A stretch of 64,000 bases of DNA from the NCBI RefSeq assembly GCF_029338195.1, contig NZ_CP119779.1, positions 62,001 through 126,000 on the forward strand. The letters run 5' to 3'. How positions within the stretch are numbered: the first letter of the stretch is position 1; the number at the start of each line of letters is the position of its first letter. Position numbers and translations under genes: made by a program. This DNA is from Haloarcula litorea. GTDB taxonomy: Archaea; Halobacteriota; Halobacteria; Halobacteriales; Haloarculaceae. The notes beneath the pieces are model-generated. The model saw only the letters and a program-made list of their open reading frames with translations, searched no databases and was not told where the DNA came from. Shown in pieces: positions 26,982 to 35,342 of the stretch.

Positions 26982-27587
26982 CTACGGATCGTAGCGGACC
27001 AGCGAGTCGGCCTCGCTGGCCAGCGCCGCCGCGCCCGCGTCGAACGAGTCCGCGTACCGCACGAGCAGCGTCAGAACCGTCTCCGGCTCCGCGACGGCGT
27101 AGCCGTCGGCCCGCGAGAGCAGGCCGGCCGCCTCCAGGTCCGCGGCGTAGTTGCTGATCGTCGGCCGCGAGACCCCCAGCCGCTCGGCCAGTTCCGAGGC
27201 CGTCGTCGTCGGGTCCCGGAGCAGTGCGACGAGCATCCCCCGCGGCGTCGACCGACGGAGGTAGCCGAACGTCACCTGTTCGAACTCGGTGAACTGGTCG
27301 GCCGGGAAGTACCGCCGGTAGTCGCCGTCCTTCCGAGAGGCGATCACGCCCTCCTGTTCCAGCCTGTGGAGGTGGTGCTGGGCCTCGCCGGTCCCGAGTT
27401 GCAGGTCGTCGCGGAGCTTCGAGAAGTGCGTGCCCGGACGGGCCGAGACGTAGCCGGCGATGGCGTCGGGAGCGTCGCTGTCGCTCCCGTCGTCGGCGAA
27501 CCGGGCGAGGGGACTGGCAGCGCCGAGGGCCGCGAAGCGACGGAGCGTCGCCCGCTTCTCCTCGTCGACGTCGCCGTCCCGTGTCAT
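26982..27587 (-). CDS. Double winged-helix transcriptional regulator
   Basis: 201 residues with two winged helices in tandem. The first (about 38-105) has IAGYVSARPGTHFSKLRDDL and GEAQHHLHRLEQEGVIA; the second (about 120-190) has TTTASELAERLGVSRPTISNYAADL and a short C-terminal tail. This two-wHTH layout is common in haloarchaeal regulators with no effector domain. A long AT-rich run is missing upstream; the promoter is weak by eye. It is next to the SPFH gene but about 100 bases away, on the same strand. Confidence 0.82.
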   Translation of the reverse strand: MTRDGDVDEEKRATLRRFAALGAASPLARFADDGSDSDAPDAIAGYVSARPGTHFSKLRDDLQLGTGEAQHHLHRLEQEGVIASRKDGDYRRYFPADQFTEFEQVTFGYLRRSTPRGMLVALLRDPTTTASELAERLGVSRPTISNYAADLEAAGLLSRADGYAVAEPETVLTLLVRYADSFDAGAAALASEADSLVRYDP

Positions 27588-27684
27588 ACCTGCTCGAACG
27601 GGAGTTGGCTACAAAACGTCTTCGACTACACGTATCGAACCGGTGTGTGGAGGGGCTATACGTGTGGTGTGCCGCCGTCGCCGG

Positions 27685-28863
27685 TCAGGCGGTGTCGCCG
27701 TCGCCCTCGCCGTCGCCGGCCTCCGGTCCGCCGGCGATGTTGCCGTCGTCGATCTCGGCGTCCATCTCCTCGATGACCTCGTCGGCGCTGTCGACGCCCG
27801 AGTCCTCGCCGTGTTTGATCTTCTGGGCCTCCTCCTCCATCGCCTCGACGTCGACCTCGGCCTCCTCGTCGATCTGTCCGAGGATCTCCTCGATGTCGTC
27901 CAGGCCGAGCATCTCGCGGGTCTCGTCGTCGAAGTCCAGCGCGTCTAGCACGTGGCCGTTCTCCTTGACGTCGCTGCCGGTGAGGTGCTTGCCGTAGCGG
28001 CCGACCAGCGAGGTGAGCTCCTGGGGGAGGATGAACGTCGTCGACTCGGAGCCGCCGATGTCCGCGAGCGTCTCCATCCCCTTGTCGATGACGGCGCGCT
28101 CGCCCATCGACTCGGCGGACTTCGCCCGCAGGACCGTCGAGATGGCGTCACCCTGCGCCTCGAGGATCTGGCTCTGCTTCTCACCCTGAGCGCGGATGAT
28201 GTTGGACTGCTTGTCACCCTCCGCGGTCTCGATGGCGGAGCGGCGTTCACCCTGGGCCTCCAGGATCATCGCACGCCGCTTCCGCTCGGCGGAGGTCTGT
28301 TGCTCCATCGCCTGCTGGACGTCCTTCGAGGGGTTGACCTCGCGGACCTCCACGCTCTCGACGCGGACGCCCCACTCGTCGGTGGGCTCGTCGAGTTCCT
28401 TCCGGATGCGGGCGTTGATCTCCTGGCGCTTGTTCAGCGTGTCGTCCAGTTCCATGTCGCCCAGCACCGCACGCAGCGTGGTCTGGGCGAGGTTCGAGAC
28501 GGCGCGCTCGTAGTTGTCGACCTCGAGGAACGCCTTCTTCGGGTCCATCACCTTGATGTAGACGACGGCGTCGGCGGTCACCGGCGAGTTGTCGCGGGTG
28601 ATGGCCTCCTGACGCGGCACGTCGAGCGTCTGAGTCCGCATGTCGAAGCGGGTCACGTCCGAGACGAAGGGATAGATGAAGTGGATCCCCTGGTCGAGGA
28701 TGCCGCGGTAGGTCCCGAGGACCGTGTACGCGCCCTTCTGGTAGGGCCGGATGATGACGACGCTGGAGTACACCAGCGCGATGGCGATCAACAGGAGGAC
28801 GACGGTGACGAACCCGACGAGCCCTCCCGTGAGTGACTGCAGCGGTGTCAGTGCGGGGAGCAT
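27685..28863 (-). CDS. SPFH/stomatin-family membrane protein
   Basis: 392 residues from ATG 28863. One N-terminal transmembrane helix (about 10-37), then the SPFH/band 7 domain with IRPYQKGAYTVLGTYRGILDQGIHFIYPFVS and VPRQEAITRDNSPVTADAVVYIKV, a coiled-coil rich in Ala/Glu/Gln (IDKGMETLADI upstream), and an acidic C-terminal tail rich in Asp/Glu. It forms membrane-associated oligomeric scaffolds. A T-rich element 27 bases before the ATG suggests its own promoter. The NfeD gene immediately upstream is its usual partner. Confidence 0.93.
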   Translation of the reverse strand: MLPALTPLQSLTGGLVGFVTVVLLLIAIALVYSSVVIIRPYQKGAYTVLGTYRGILDQGIHFIYPFVSDVTRFDMRTQTLDVPRQEAITRDNSPVTADAVVYIKVMDPKKAFLEVDNYERAVSNLAQTTLRAVLGDMELDDTLNKRQEINARIRKELDEPTDEWGVRVESVEVREVNPSKDVQQAMEQQTSAERKRRAMILEAQGERRSAIETAEGDKQSNIIRAQGEKQSQILEAQGDAISTVLRAKSAESMGERAVIDKGMETLADIGGSESTTFILPQELTSLVGRYGKHLTGSDVKENGHVLDALDFDDETREMLGLDDIEEILGQIDEEAEVDVEAMEEEAQKIKHGEDSGVDSADEVIEEMDAEIDDGNIAGGPEAGDGEGDGDTA

Positions 28864-28950
28864 AACGGTTCGAACTCGGGTCGGCCGATGCAAAAGCCTT
28901 CCGCGTACGTGTCACAAACTGCCGTATCACACGATCGCGGCGGTGCCGTG

Positions 28951-29556
28951 TCAGGCCCGCTCGGACTCCGTGTCCCGCTCGCGGTCCGTCTCGTCGTCCG
29001 GTCGGTCCGCCCGGTCACGTTCGAGCGCACGGTCGATGTCGTCGCCGGTGCTCCCGACGGCCTCGACGGTGAGGACGTTGCCGCCGCCGGGGTCGACGAC
29101 CATCACCTCGGTCCCCTCCTCGATGACGCCGTCGACGCTCCGCGCCTGGTAGTAGGGGTTGAAGCCGCCGTCCTCCAGTTTGACCTCGCCGTCGCTCGTC
29201 GTGACCCGCTGGGTGACCGTCCCGAACTGCCCCTGCAGCGAGCTCGAGCTCAGCGTCTGGCCGCGGCCGGGGGCCGCGAAGTCGAGTTTCCGGTAGCCCC
29301 ACAGCGTCACCGCCGTCGTCGCGAGGACGACGGCCGCGAGGATGACCGGCGCGAACGCCGTCGCGGGGAGGAACAGACCCACCAGCCCCGCGGTCAGCAG
29401 CGCCACCCCGAGGACGAAGAAGTGGGTCCCGGGCGCGAACGCCTCCGCGACGACGAGCCCGGCACCCGAGAGGAACAGCAGGATCGCGAGCGAGAGGTTG
29501 AGCAGTGACTCGGCCTGCAGCGGCGTCAGGGCGAGCGCGCCCAGCGAGATGCTCAT
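28951..29556 (-). CDS. NfeD-family membrane protein
   Basis: 201 residues from ATG 29556. Four membrane helices (about 20-100) followed by an OB-fold soluble domain (GQFGTVTQRVTTSDGEVKLEDGG, VIEEGTEVMVVD) and an acidic/Arg tail of about 30 residues. NfeD proteins pair with SPFH proteins in membrane quality control, and the SPFH gene is next downstream with an 87-base gap. It lacks the N-terminal protease (STOPP/ClpP-like) part of long NfeD, so it is the short form. Confidence 0.92.
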   Translation of the reverse strand: MSISLGALALTPLQAESLLNLSLAILLFLSGAGLVVAEAFAPGTHFFVLGVALLTAGLVGLFLPATAFAPVILAAVVLATTAVTLWGYRKLDFAAPGRGQTLSSSSLQGQFGTVTQRVTTSDGEVKLEDGGFNPYYQARSVDGVIEEGTEVMVVDPGGGNVLTVEAVGSTGDDIDRALERDRADRPDDETDRERDTESERA

Positions 29557-29581
29557 ACGACGTGGTAGGGCGGGCGCGGGA

Positions 29582-29968
29582 TTAAGTGTCCGGGTTGGTC
29601 CGGACGAAGACGCCGTAACACAGCGCCGCAGTGCCGGCGACGGCGGCGGTGATCGCCGCCAGCGTCGTCGGCGCGTAGATGGCGTCCCCCAGGACCACCT
29701 GTCCGAGAGCGACGACGGCGATGTAGACACCCAGCGCCACGAAGATCACGCTCTCGGGCTCGGGTCGACCGGGGGTCACCTCCACGTCGGGCGTGAACGA
29801 GCCGGCGACGGCCTCCTCGTCGCCGTCGTCGGCCGCCTCGACCTGGATGACGTCGGCCTCCGTGGCGTACTCGTATGCCTCCACGAAGTCCCCGGTCTCC
29901 GCGTCCTCGTCGCGGGGCTCGTCGTCCCCGTCGCCCGTCGCCTCGTCGGTCCCGCCGTCGGCAGCCAT
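29582..29968 (-). CDS. Acidic membrane protein, two C-terminal helices
   Basis: 128 residues. The first 70 are acidic (Asp/Glu rich) and soluble; two hydrophobic helices (about 73-100 and 105-122) follow. No catalytic motif is seen. It sits between metG and NfeD on the same strand, 25 bases from NfeD, so it may be cotranscribed with NfeD and SPFH. Function unknown. Confidence 0.7.
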   Translation of the reverse strand: MAADGGTDEATGDGDDEPRDEDAETGDFVEAYEYATEADVIQVEAADDGDEEAVAGSFTPDVEVTPGRPEPESVIFVALGVYIAVVALGQVVLGDAIYAPTTLAAITAAVAGTAALCYGVFVRTNPDT

Positions 29969-30021
29969 ACGTCCGGGTAGGGCGGCCGGCTACAAAAATG
30001 GCCGGCGACCGGGCCGCCGAG

Positions 30022-32151
30022 CTACTTGATCCGGGTGCCCAGCGGCGCGTCCTCGTGGGTGGTCAGCAGGTCCGCCTCGTCGCCGGCGGCCAGCACCATC
30101 CCGTTGGACTCGATGCCGAACAGCTCCGCCCGCTCCATGTTCGCGAGCAGGATGACCCGCGTACCGGGCAGGTCGTCGGCCTCGTGCAGTCGGGCGAGGC
30201 CGGCGACCACCTGACGGGTCTCGTGGCCGATGTCCACTTCCAGCCGGAGGAGCTTGTCGGCGTCCTCGACGGGCTCCGCGGTGACGATCTCGCCGACGCG
30301 CATGTCGACGCCCTCGAACTCCTCGAAGCTGATGCGGTCCTCGACCAGCGGTTCGAGGTCGGCGGCGTCCTCGGCCCCGTCGGCATCACCGTCCTCGTCG
30401 TCCTCGTTCGCGGCCGCGACCCGGTCGCGCAGCTCCGCGTTCAGGTCGGCGATGTGGTCGTCCTCGACCTGCTCGAACAGCTCGTCGGGCTCGTCGAACT
30501 CGGCGGGCGGGGCCTCCAGCGCCGCGTCGACGGAGACGTCGGCGACCGACCCCTGCTCGTCGAGCTGGCCCCAGAGTCGCTCGGCCTTGCCCGGCAGCAC
30601 CGGCTGCAACAGGACGGCGACGGCCTTGGTGAGCTGGACGCAGTCCCGGATGACCTGCTCTGCGCGCTCGGGGTCGTCGTCGACGAGGTTCCAGGGCTCC
30701 TCGGACTGGATGTACTCGTTGCCGTAGTTCGAGAGGGCCGTCGCCACCTCCGCGAGGTCGCGGACGTTGTACTCCCGGACGGCCGTCTCGAAGTCGTCGA
30801 TGGCCTCGGCGATGCGCTTCTGGACGTCGGCGCTGACCTCCGTGTCCGGCGTGCCGTCGTAGTTGCGCTCGGCGAACAGCAGCGAGCGGTAGATGAAGTT
30901 GCCGACGTTGCCGACGAGCTCGCCGTTGACCCGCTCCTGGAACCGGTCCCAGGAGAAGTCCACGTCCGTGTCCAGCTCCGCGCCGGTGGCGATGTAGTAG
31001 CGGAACAGGTCCGGGTGGAAGCCAGCGTCGAGGTACTCGTCGGCCCAGACCGCGCGGTTCCGGGAGGTCGAGAGGGCCTTCCCGTCGATGCCGACGAAGC
31101 CCGTCGCGAGGATCGACCGGGGCTCGTTGTAGCCCGCCCCCCGCAGCATCGCCGGCCAGAAGACGGCGTGGTGCTGGATGATGTCCCGGCCGATGACGTG
31201 GATCACCTCGCCGCCCTCGTGGGTCCAGTCGTCGTCCCACGCGGTGCCGTGGCGCTCCTCGCCGCCGACCTTCCAGACCTGCTCCCAGTCGTACTCGTCG
31301 GCCCCGACCCGCTCGGAGTACTGCTTGGTCGAGGCGACGTACTCGATGGGCGCGTCGACCCAGACGTACAGGACGAGGTCCTCGGTCGCCGCCCCCTCGT
31401 CCTCCCGAGCGGGATAGTCGACGCCCCAGTCCATGTCCCGCGTGATACAGAGGTCCTGGAGTTCCCCCTCGATCCACTCGCGGGGCTGGTTCCGGGCGTT
31501 GTCGGTCCCCTCGACGCGGTCGAGGAAGCCCTGGAGGTACTCCTGGAAGTCCGAGAGGCGGAGGAACTTGTGCTCGCGGGCGCGGTACTCGGCGGGATTG
31601 CCCGTCAGCGTCGAGACGGGGTCCTCGATCTCCCCGGGTTCGAGGTGGCGCTGGCAGCCCTCGTCGCACTCGTCGCCGCGGGCGTGCTCGCCGCAGTACG
31701 GACAGGTCCCCTCGACGTAGCGGTCGGGGAGGGGCTGGTCCTCCTCGGTGTCCCAGGCGACCTGGATCTCCTTCTCGTGGACGTGGTCGTTGTCGATCCA
31801 CGAGCGGACGAACTCCCGCGTGAGCTCGGTGTTGGTCTCGTCGTCGGTGTGGCCGTAGTTGTCGAACTCGACGTTGAACTGCGGGAACGTCTCGGCGTAG
31901 GTCTCGTGGTACTCCAGCGCGAACTCGCGGGGATCGACCCCTTCCTTCGCGGCGTTGACGGCGACGGGTGTCCCGTGCATATCCGACCCGCAGACGAAGG
32001 CGGTCTGCTGGCCGATGCGCCGGAGCGCCCGCGAGAGTGCGTCCCCGTCGACGTAGGTCCGCAGGTGGCCGACGTGCAGGTCGCCGTTGGCGTACGGCAG
32101 CCCACACGTGACCACCGCGGGGTGGTCGGTGGGGAACTCGTCGTGGCTCAT
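30022..32151 (-). CDS. metG: Methionyl-tRNA synthetase
   Basis: 709 residues. The class I signature is YANGDLHVGHLRTY (HxGH). The zinc knuckle is CPYCGEHARGDECDEGC. The KMSKS equivalent is GKALSTSRN, a divergent form. The anticodon-binding helical domain ends near residue 575; after an acidic linker a C-terminal tRNA-binding domain (FEEFEGVDMRVGEIVTAE, EVDIGHETRQVVAGL) is fused. It charges tRNA-Met for initiation and elongation. The gene is single on its strand; a small membrane-protein gene lies about 50 bases upstream. Confidence 0.96.
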   Translation of the reverse strand: MSHDEFPTDHPAVVTCGLPYANGDLHVGHLRTYVDGDALSRALRRIGQQTAFVCGSDMHGTPVAVNAAKEGVDPREFALEYHETYAETFPQFNVEFDNYGHTDDETNTELTREFVRSWIDNDHVHEKEIQVAWDTEEDQPLPDRYVEGTCPYCGEHARGDECDEGCQRHLEPGEIEDPVSTLTGNPAEYRAREHKFLRLSDFQEYLQGFLDRVEGTDNARNQPREWIEGELQDLCITRDMDWGVDYPAREDEGAATEDLVLYVWVDAPIEYVASTKQYSERVGADEYDWEQVWKVGGEERHGTAWDDDWTHEGGEVIHVIGRDIIQHHAVFWPAMLRGAGYNEPRSILATGFVGIDGKALSTSRNRAVWADEYLDAGFHPDLFRYYIATGAELDTDVDFSWDRFQERVNGELVGNVGNFIYRSLLFAERNYDGTPDTEVSADVQKRIAEAIDDFETAVREYNVRDLAEVATALSNYGNEYIQSEEPWNLVDDDPERAEQVIRDCVQLTKAVAVLLQPVLPGKAERLWGQLDEQGSVADVSVDAALEAPPAEFDEPDELFEQVEDDHIADLNAELRDRVAAANEDDEDGDADGAEDAADLEPLVEDRISFEEFEGVDMRVGEIVTAEPVEDADKLLRLEVDIGHETRQVVAGLARLHEADDLPGTRVILLANMERAELFGIESNGMVLAAGDEADLLTTHEDAPLGTRIK

Positions 32152-32200
32152 ACCTGTTCGTGTGCCGCCGACGGGTCAAAAGGGGTTGGTTTCCGCTCGC

Positions 32201-32446
32201 TCAGTCCAAGATCTCCAGCCCGCCGAAGAAGGCGAATGCCACGACGTCGCTCGTGTCCTGACTCCGGGTCCGTGCGCGGTACTGCCCGAGCACCAGCGAG
32301 AGCCCGAGGAGGACGATCAGCGACGGGACGTAGACGAGCAGGCTCTCGACGTCGATCAGACCGGTCGAGCGCGCCAGCAGTGCCAGTCCGACGACGACGA
32401 TGATCCCGCCCAGCAGGGTCTGTACGGAGAGACGGCTGTCACTCAT
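32201..32446 (-). CDS. Small two-helix membrane protein
   Basis: 81 residues. Two hydrophobic helices (about 10-28 and 34-52) joined by a short charged turn, then a basic cytosolic segment (QYRARTRSQDTSD) and a hydrophobic end. It resembles LiaF/LiaI-type transmembrane regions, but no function can be assigned. Same strand as metG, 50 bases before it. Confidence 0.7.
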   Translation of the reverse strand: MSDSRLSVQTLLGGIIVVVGLALLARSTGLIDVESLLVYVPSLIVLLGLSLVLGQYRARTRSQDTSDVVAFAFFGGLEILD

Positions 32447-32502
32447 ACGACAGTGTTCTCACACAGATTACATAAGTGCGACTGCGGTGGCCGTCTCCGC
32501 GG

Positions 32503-33087
32503 TCACAACAGCGCCAGGGTCCCGCCGGCCAGGCCGATGGTCACCAGTAGGCGGCCGGCGCTTCCGGCGAAGGTGGCCGCGCCGAACCGGACGTAGTCTT
32601 CCTCTAAGACGGTGAACGCGTAGATCGAGAGAGTGTCGGGGAAGAAGGGGACACACAGCGCCAGCGCGAGGCCGACGTAGCCGTACCGCTTCGCGATCTG
32701 GATCGTCTTGTTCTCGGACCACTCGACCACGTCGAACCGGGAGCGCTGGAGCCGTCGGATCAGGGGGCCGTACTCCTTTGCCTCCTGGCCGATGTGGAAC
32801 GCGAAGAGGCTCCCGAGGGCCTTCCCGCCGGCACTGACGACGATGATCGCCGCGACGTTGCCCCACGTCGGCAGGCCGAGCCGCAGCGTCTCCGCGGGCA
32901 CGAGCACCACCTCGCTGGGCAGCGGCAGGATGAACGCGATCAGGAACGAGTAGACGGCGATGATGCCCAGTCCCGTCGGTCCCGTGGCCGTACAGACGGC
33001 CTGTTCGAGCAGCGACAGCGGACTCGCCGGCGTCGAGCAGTCGCCGATGAACAGGGCCAGCGCGGGGAGCGAGGCGACCGGGTCCAC
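32503..33087 (-). CDS. VTT/SNARE-associated (DedA/YqaA-type) membrane protein
   Basis: 194 residues from GTG 33087; a TTG at 33102 would add five residues. About five membrane helices, with the VTT pattern LIAFILPLPSEVVLVPAETL, SAGGKALGSLFAFHIG, and the C-terminal ALCVPFFPDTLSIYAFTVL. The TATA-like GCTTTACC (33112-33119) is about 29 bases before the GTG and too near the TTG, which favours the GTG. Members are thought to be lipid scramblases or transporters. Substrate unknown. Confidence 0.85.
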   Translation of the reverse strand: MDPVASLPALALFIGDCSTPASPLSLLEQAVCTATGPTGLGIIAVYSFLIAFILPLPSEVVLVPAETLRLGLPTWGNVAAIIVVSAGGKALGSLFAFHIGQEAKEYGPLIRRLQRSRFDVVEWSENKTIQIAKRYGYVGLALALCVPFFPDTLSIYAFTVLEEDYVRFGAATFAGSAGRLLVTIGLAGGTLALL

Positions 33088-33208
33088 AACGCTCCATAGC
33101 AAAGAGGGGGTGGTAAAGCTTGGTATGTTCTCTCGGGAGCGGACGGTAGCGCCGCCGTTCTGTCGGGCGGTAGACCACCGTGTCCGTCCGGGTCCGACGT
33201 GGCCGTCC

Positions 33209-33240
33209 TCGGTACCGGTCCAGGTCCGCCACGAACGACC
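33209..33240. repeat. Diverged copy of the mfnA 3' end (32 bp, 30 matches)
   Basis: This stretch matches 33286-33317, the last ten codons plus stop of mfnA, in 30 of 32 positions at an offset of 77 bases. In the copy the stop TGA has become CGA. It lies 3' of the gene, in an otherwise empty 200-base gap. Confidence 0.8.
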
Positions 33241-33285
33241 ACCGACGACTTTTTCCGCTCGGGTCTCTCGCTCCGCTCGCCGGCC

Positions 33286-33317
33286 TCAGTACCAGTCCAG
33301 GTCCGCCACGAACGACC
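33286..33317. repeat. Parent copy of the mfnA tail repeat
   Basis: The mfnA 3' end, from its stop codon inward. It is the source of the diverged copy at 33209-33240. Confidence 0.8.
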
Positions 33318-34338
33318 GGAGCATCGACCGCGTGACGTGGGGCATACAGACCACGCGTAGCTCGCCGGCACCGGTCTTGGAGACCCGCCACCCGCGGTCC
33401 CGGAGTTCGTCGGTCATCGGCACCGAGAGGTCGGCGGCCACGAGCGGGAGTTCCGGGTCGACGACCTCGTGGCCCCGGGCGCGCAGCTGCTCGGCCAGCC
33501 ACTCGGCGTTGGCCATCGAGCGCTCGTACTGCTCGCGGTAGCCGGCGGGCCACAGCGCCTCCATCGCGGCGACGGCGCTGGCGACGCCCGCCCCCGATCG
33601 GGTCCCGGTCAGCGTCAGCTGGCTGGTGGACTCCAGATACGGCGTCTCGACGGCCAGCTCGTCCAGCAGCGTCTCGTCGCGGGCGAGCAGCCCGCCGGCC
33701 GGGACCGCGGCCTGCCCGACCTTGTGGGGGTCGATCGTCAGCGTGTCCACGTCGGCGTGGCCGAAGTGCCAGTCGTGGTCGGTGAAGGGGAGGTAGAAGC
33801 CGCCCCACGCGGCGTCGACGTGACAGAGGGCGTCGACGGAGTTCGCGAGGTCGGCCACGGCCGGGATGGGGTCGACGTAGCCGTACTCCGTCGAGCCGGC
33901 GACGCCGACCACACAGACCGTGTCCCCGTCGACGAGTTCCGCCATCGCGTCGGCGTCGACGCGATGGCCGTCCGCCGGGGCCGTCCGGAGTTCGACCCCG
34001 AGCACGTCCGCGGCCTTGGTGAAGGAGAAGTGGGCGTGGACCGGGGCGACGACGTTCGGGTCGTCGGTGTCGGCGCGGTTGCGGGCGATGCGGACCGCCT
34101 GGACGTTGGCCTCCGTCCCCCCCGAGGCGACGTAGCCGGCCGGGTCGGCGAGCCCGGTCAGTTCCCCGAGGGCGTCGACGGCCTCGCGTTCGAGGTCGGC
34201 GACCGTCTGGTAGGTGCCGGGGTCGCCGGGGTTGGTCGCGAGGAACCGCTCGGCCGCCTCGCGTGCCCGGGGGTGGGGCACGGTACACATCGAGGAGAGG
34301 ACCCGTTCGAACTCCTGTGGCTCGGCCCGCTGGAGCAT
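33286..34338 (-). CDS. mfnA: L-tyrosine/L-aspartate decarboxylase (MfnA type)
   Basis: 350 residues. A group II PLP-dependent decarboxylase: [20 protein letters not shown] (phosphate pocket), [34 protein letters not shown] with the cofactor-binding Asp, and TIDPHKVGQ with Lys206 as the Schiff-base lysine. In archaea this family makes beta-alanine from Asp (for CoA) or tyramine from Tyr (methanofuran); haloarchaea need the former. The 32 bases at the 3' end are duplicated downstream. Confidence 0.92.
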   Translation of the reverse strand: MLQRAEPQEFERVLSSMCTVPHPRAREAAERFLATNPGDPGTYQTVADLEREAVDALGELTGLADPAGYVASGGTEANVQAVRIARNRADTDDPNVVAPVHAHFSFTKAADVLGVELRTAPADGHRVDADAMAELVDGDTVCVVGVAGSTEYGYVDPIPAVADLANSVDALCHVDAAWGGFYLPFTDHDWHFGHADVDTLTIDPHKVGQAAVPAGGLLARDETLLDELAVETPYLESTSQLTLTGTRSGAGVASAVAAMEALWPAGYREQYERSMANAEWLAEQLRARGHEVVDPELPLVAADLSVPMTDELRDRGWRVSKTGAGELRVVCMPHVTRSMLRSFVADLDWY

Positions 34339-34384
34339 TCAGCAGGGGGAACGCGGGCGAGCCGTTTAGCCGTTTTGTTCCACC

Positions 34385-35290
34385 TCACCAGTTCGACGGG
34401 CCGATCTTCTTGGTCGCCTTCGCCCGGAAGCCGCTGGGGCCGACCTGTGACTCGAAGACGGTCTGGCGCTCGGTGTCCAGCGCGCCGCCGAAGGAACCGA
34501 CCCGCATCGTCCGGTAGGTCTCGAACCCCTTGTCGTTGGAGTAGAAGTAGACGCTGCCGTGGAGGAGCCCGTGGATGCGGTCGTCCGAGCGGGCGTCCCG
34601 CGCCGGCCGGTCGAGCTTGACGTAGGCGACGTTCCCCCAGTTGACGACGGCCTCGCGCAGGCCCATCAGGAACGCGACGACCCGGCCCTGCGGGAGGCCG
34701 AACTCCCGGGCGCGTTCGAGGTCGGTCAGCGAGTCGACGACGATGAGGTCGTCCTCGGCCTCGACCAGCCGCTCGCCGACGTCGTCGAGCAGCGACTGGA
34801 AGTTCTCCTCCTCGGGGACCGAGTCGGCCGGTTCGTCGTCCTCGGGTGCCTCGATGTCTCGGGTCGTCCGGCGGGCGTCGAACAGCGCCGGCGAGACCGG
34901 GAGCAGTTCCATGTACCGCTGTGAGAAGTCGGCCACGCGCAGGTTCTGGGTCAGGGCCTCGAACTGGTGGCCGTCGAGGACGGCGTCGAGTTCGCTGTAG
35001 ACGTGTTCGCGGTCCTGGGTGAGCGTGACGTACGTGACCGAGTCTGGGATCGCGGCCGCCTTGCGCGCGACGCTGCTGGGTACGAGGTCCGGATCGTGGT
35101 TCGCCAGCATCAGCGTCGCGAGGCTCGTGTAGGTGAAGGCGTCGCCGCCGGCGTCCGAGGCACCCGCCAGCAACACCGTGCTCCCGGTCGGAATGCCGCG
35201 CAACGCGCCGTCCAGTCCGGGGATGCCAAAGGGGATGTAGTCGACCCCGGCGCTGATTCCCTTGGCCTCCGGCACCGACGATGGGTCCAT
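34385..35290 (-). CDS. RAD55/KaiC-like protein with degenerate P-loop
   Basis: 301 residues from ATG 35290; a TTG nine codons upstream is the alternative. A RecA-fold protein of the RAD55 group with PFGIPGLDGALRGIPTGSTVLLAGASDAGGDAFTY: the P-loop lacks the GK(T/S) needed for ATP hydrolysis. Walker B is LIVVDSLTDL. The C-terminal half (VYFYSNDKGFETYRTMRVGSFGG) is conserved in haloarchaeal 'HTR-like' proteins. It may bind nucleotide or act as an inactive regulatory subunit. Function unknown. Confidence 0.8.
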   Translation of the reverse strand: MDPSSVPEAKGISAGVDYIPFGIPGLDGALRGIPTGSTVLLAGASDAGGDAFTYTSLATLMLANHDPDLVPSSVARKAAAIPDSVTYVTLTQDREHVYSELDAVLDGHQFEALTQNLRVADFSQRYMELLPVSPALFDARRTTRDIEAPEDDEPADSVPEEENFQSLLDDVGERLVEAEDDLIVVDSLTDLERAREFGLPQGRVVAFLMGLREAVVNWGNVAYVKLDRPARDARSDDRIHGLLHGSVYFYSNDKGFETYRTMRVGSFGGALDTERQTVFESQVGPSGFRAKATKKIGPSNW

Positions 35291-35342
35291 ACCGTCGCCG
35301 ACGGGCGACTGGGACAAAAAACGGGTGCCTCGGCGGCGGCCC

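Noticed and set aside
32468-34288. 606-codon frame on the minus strand spanning mfnA and the VTT gene
   Set aside because: Arg/Pro/Gly-rich, no domain and it crosses two well-supported genes in other frames.
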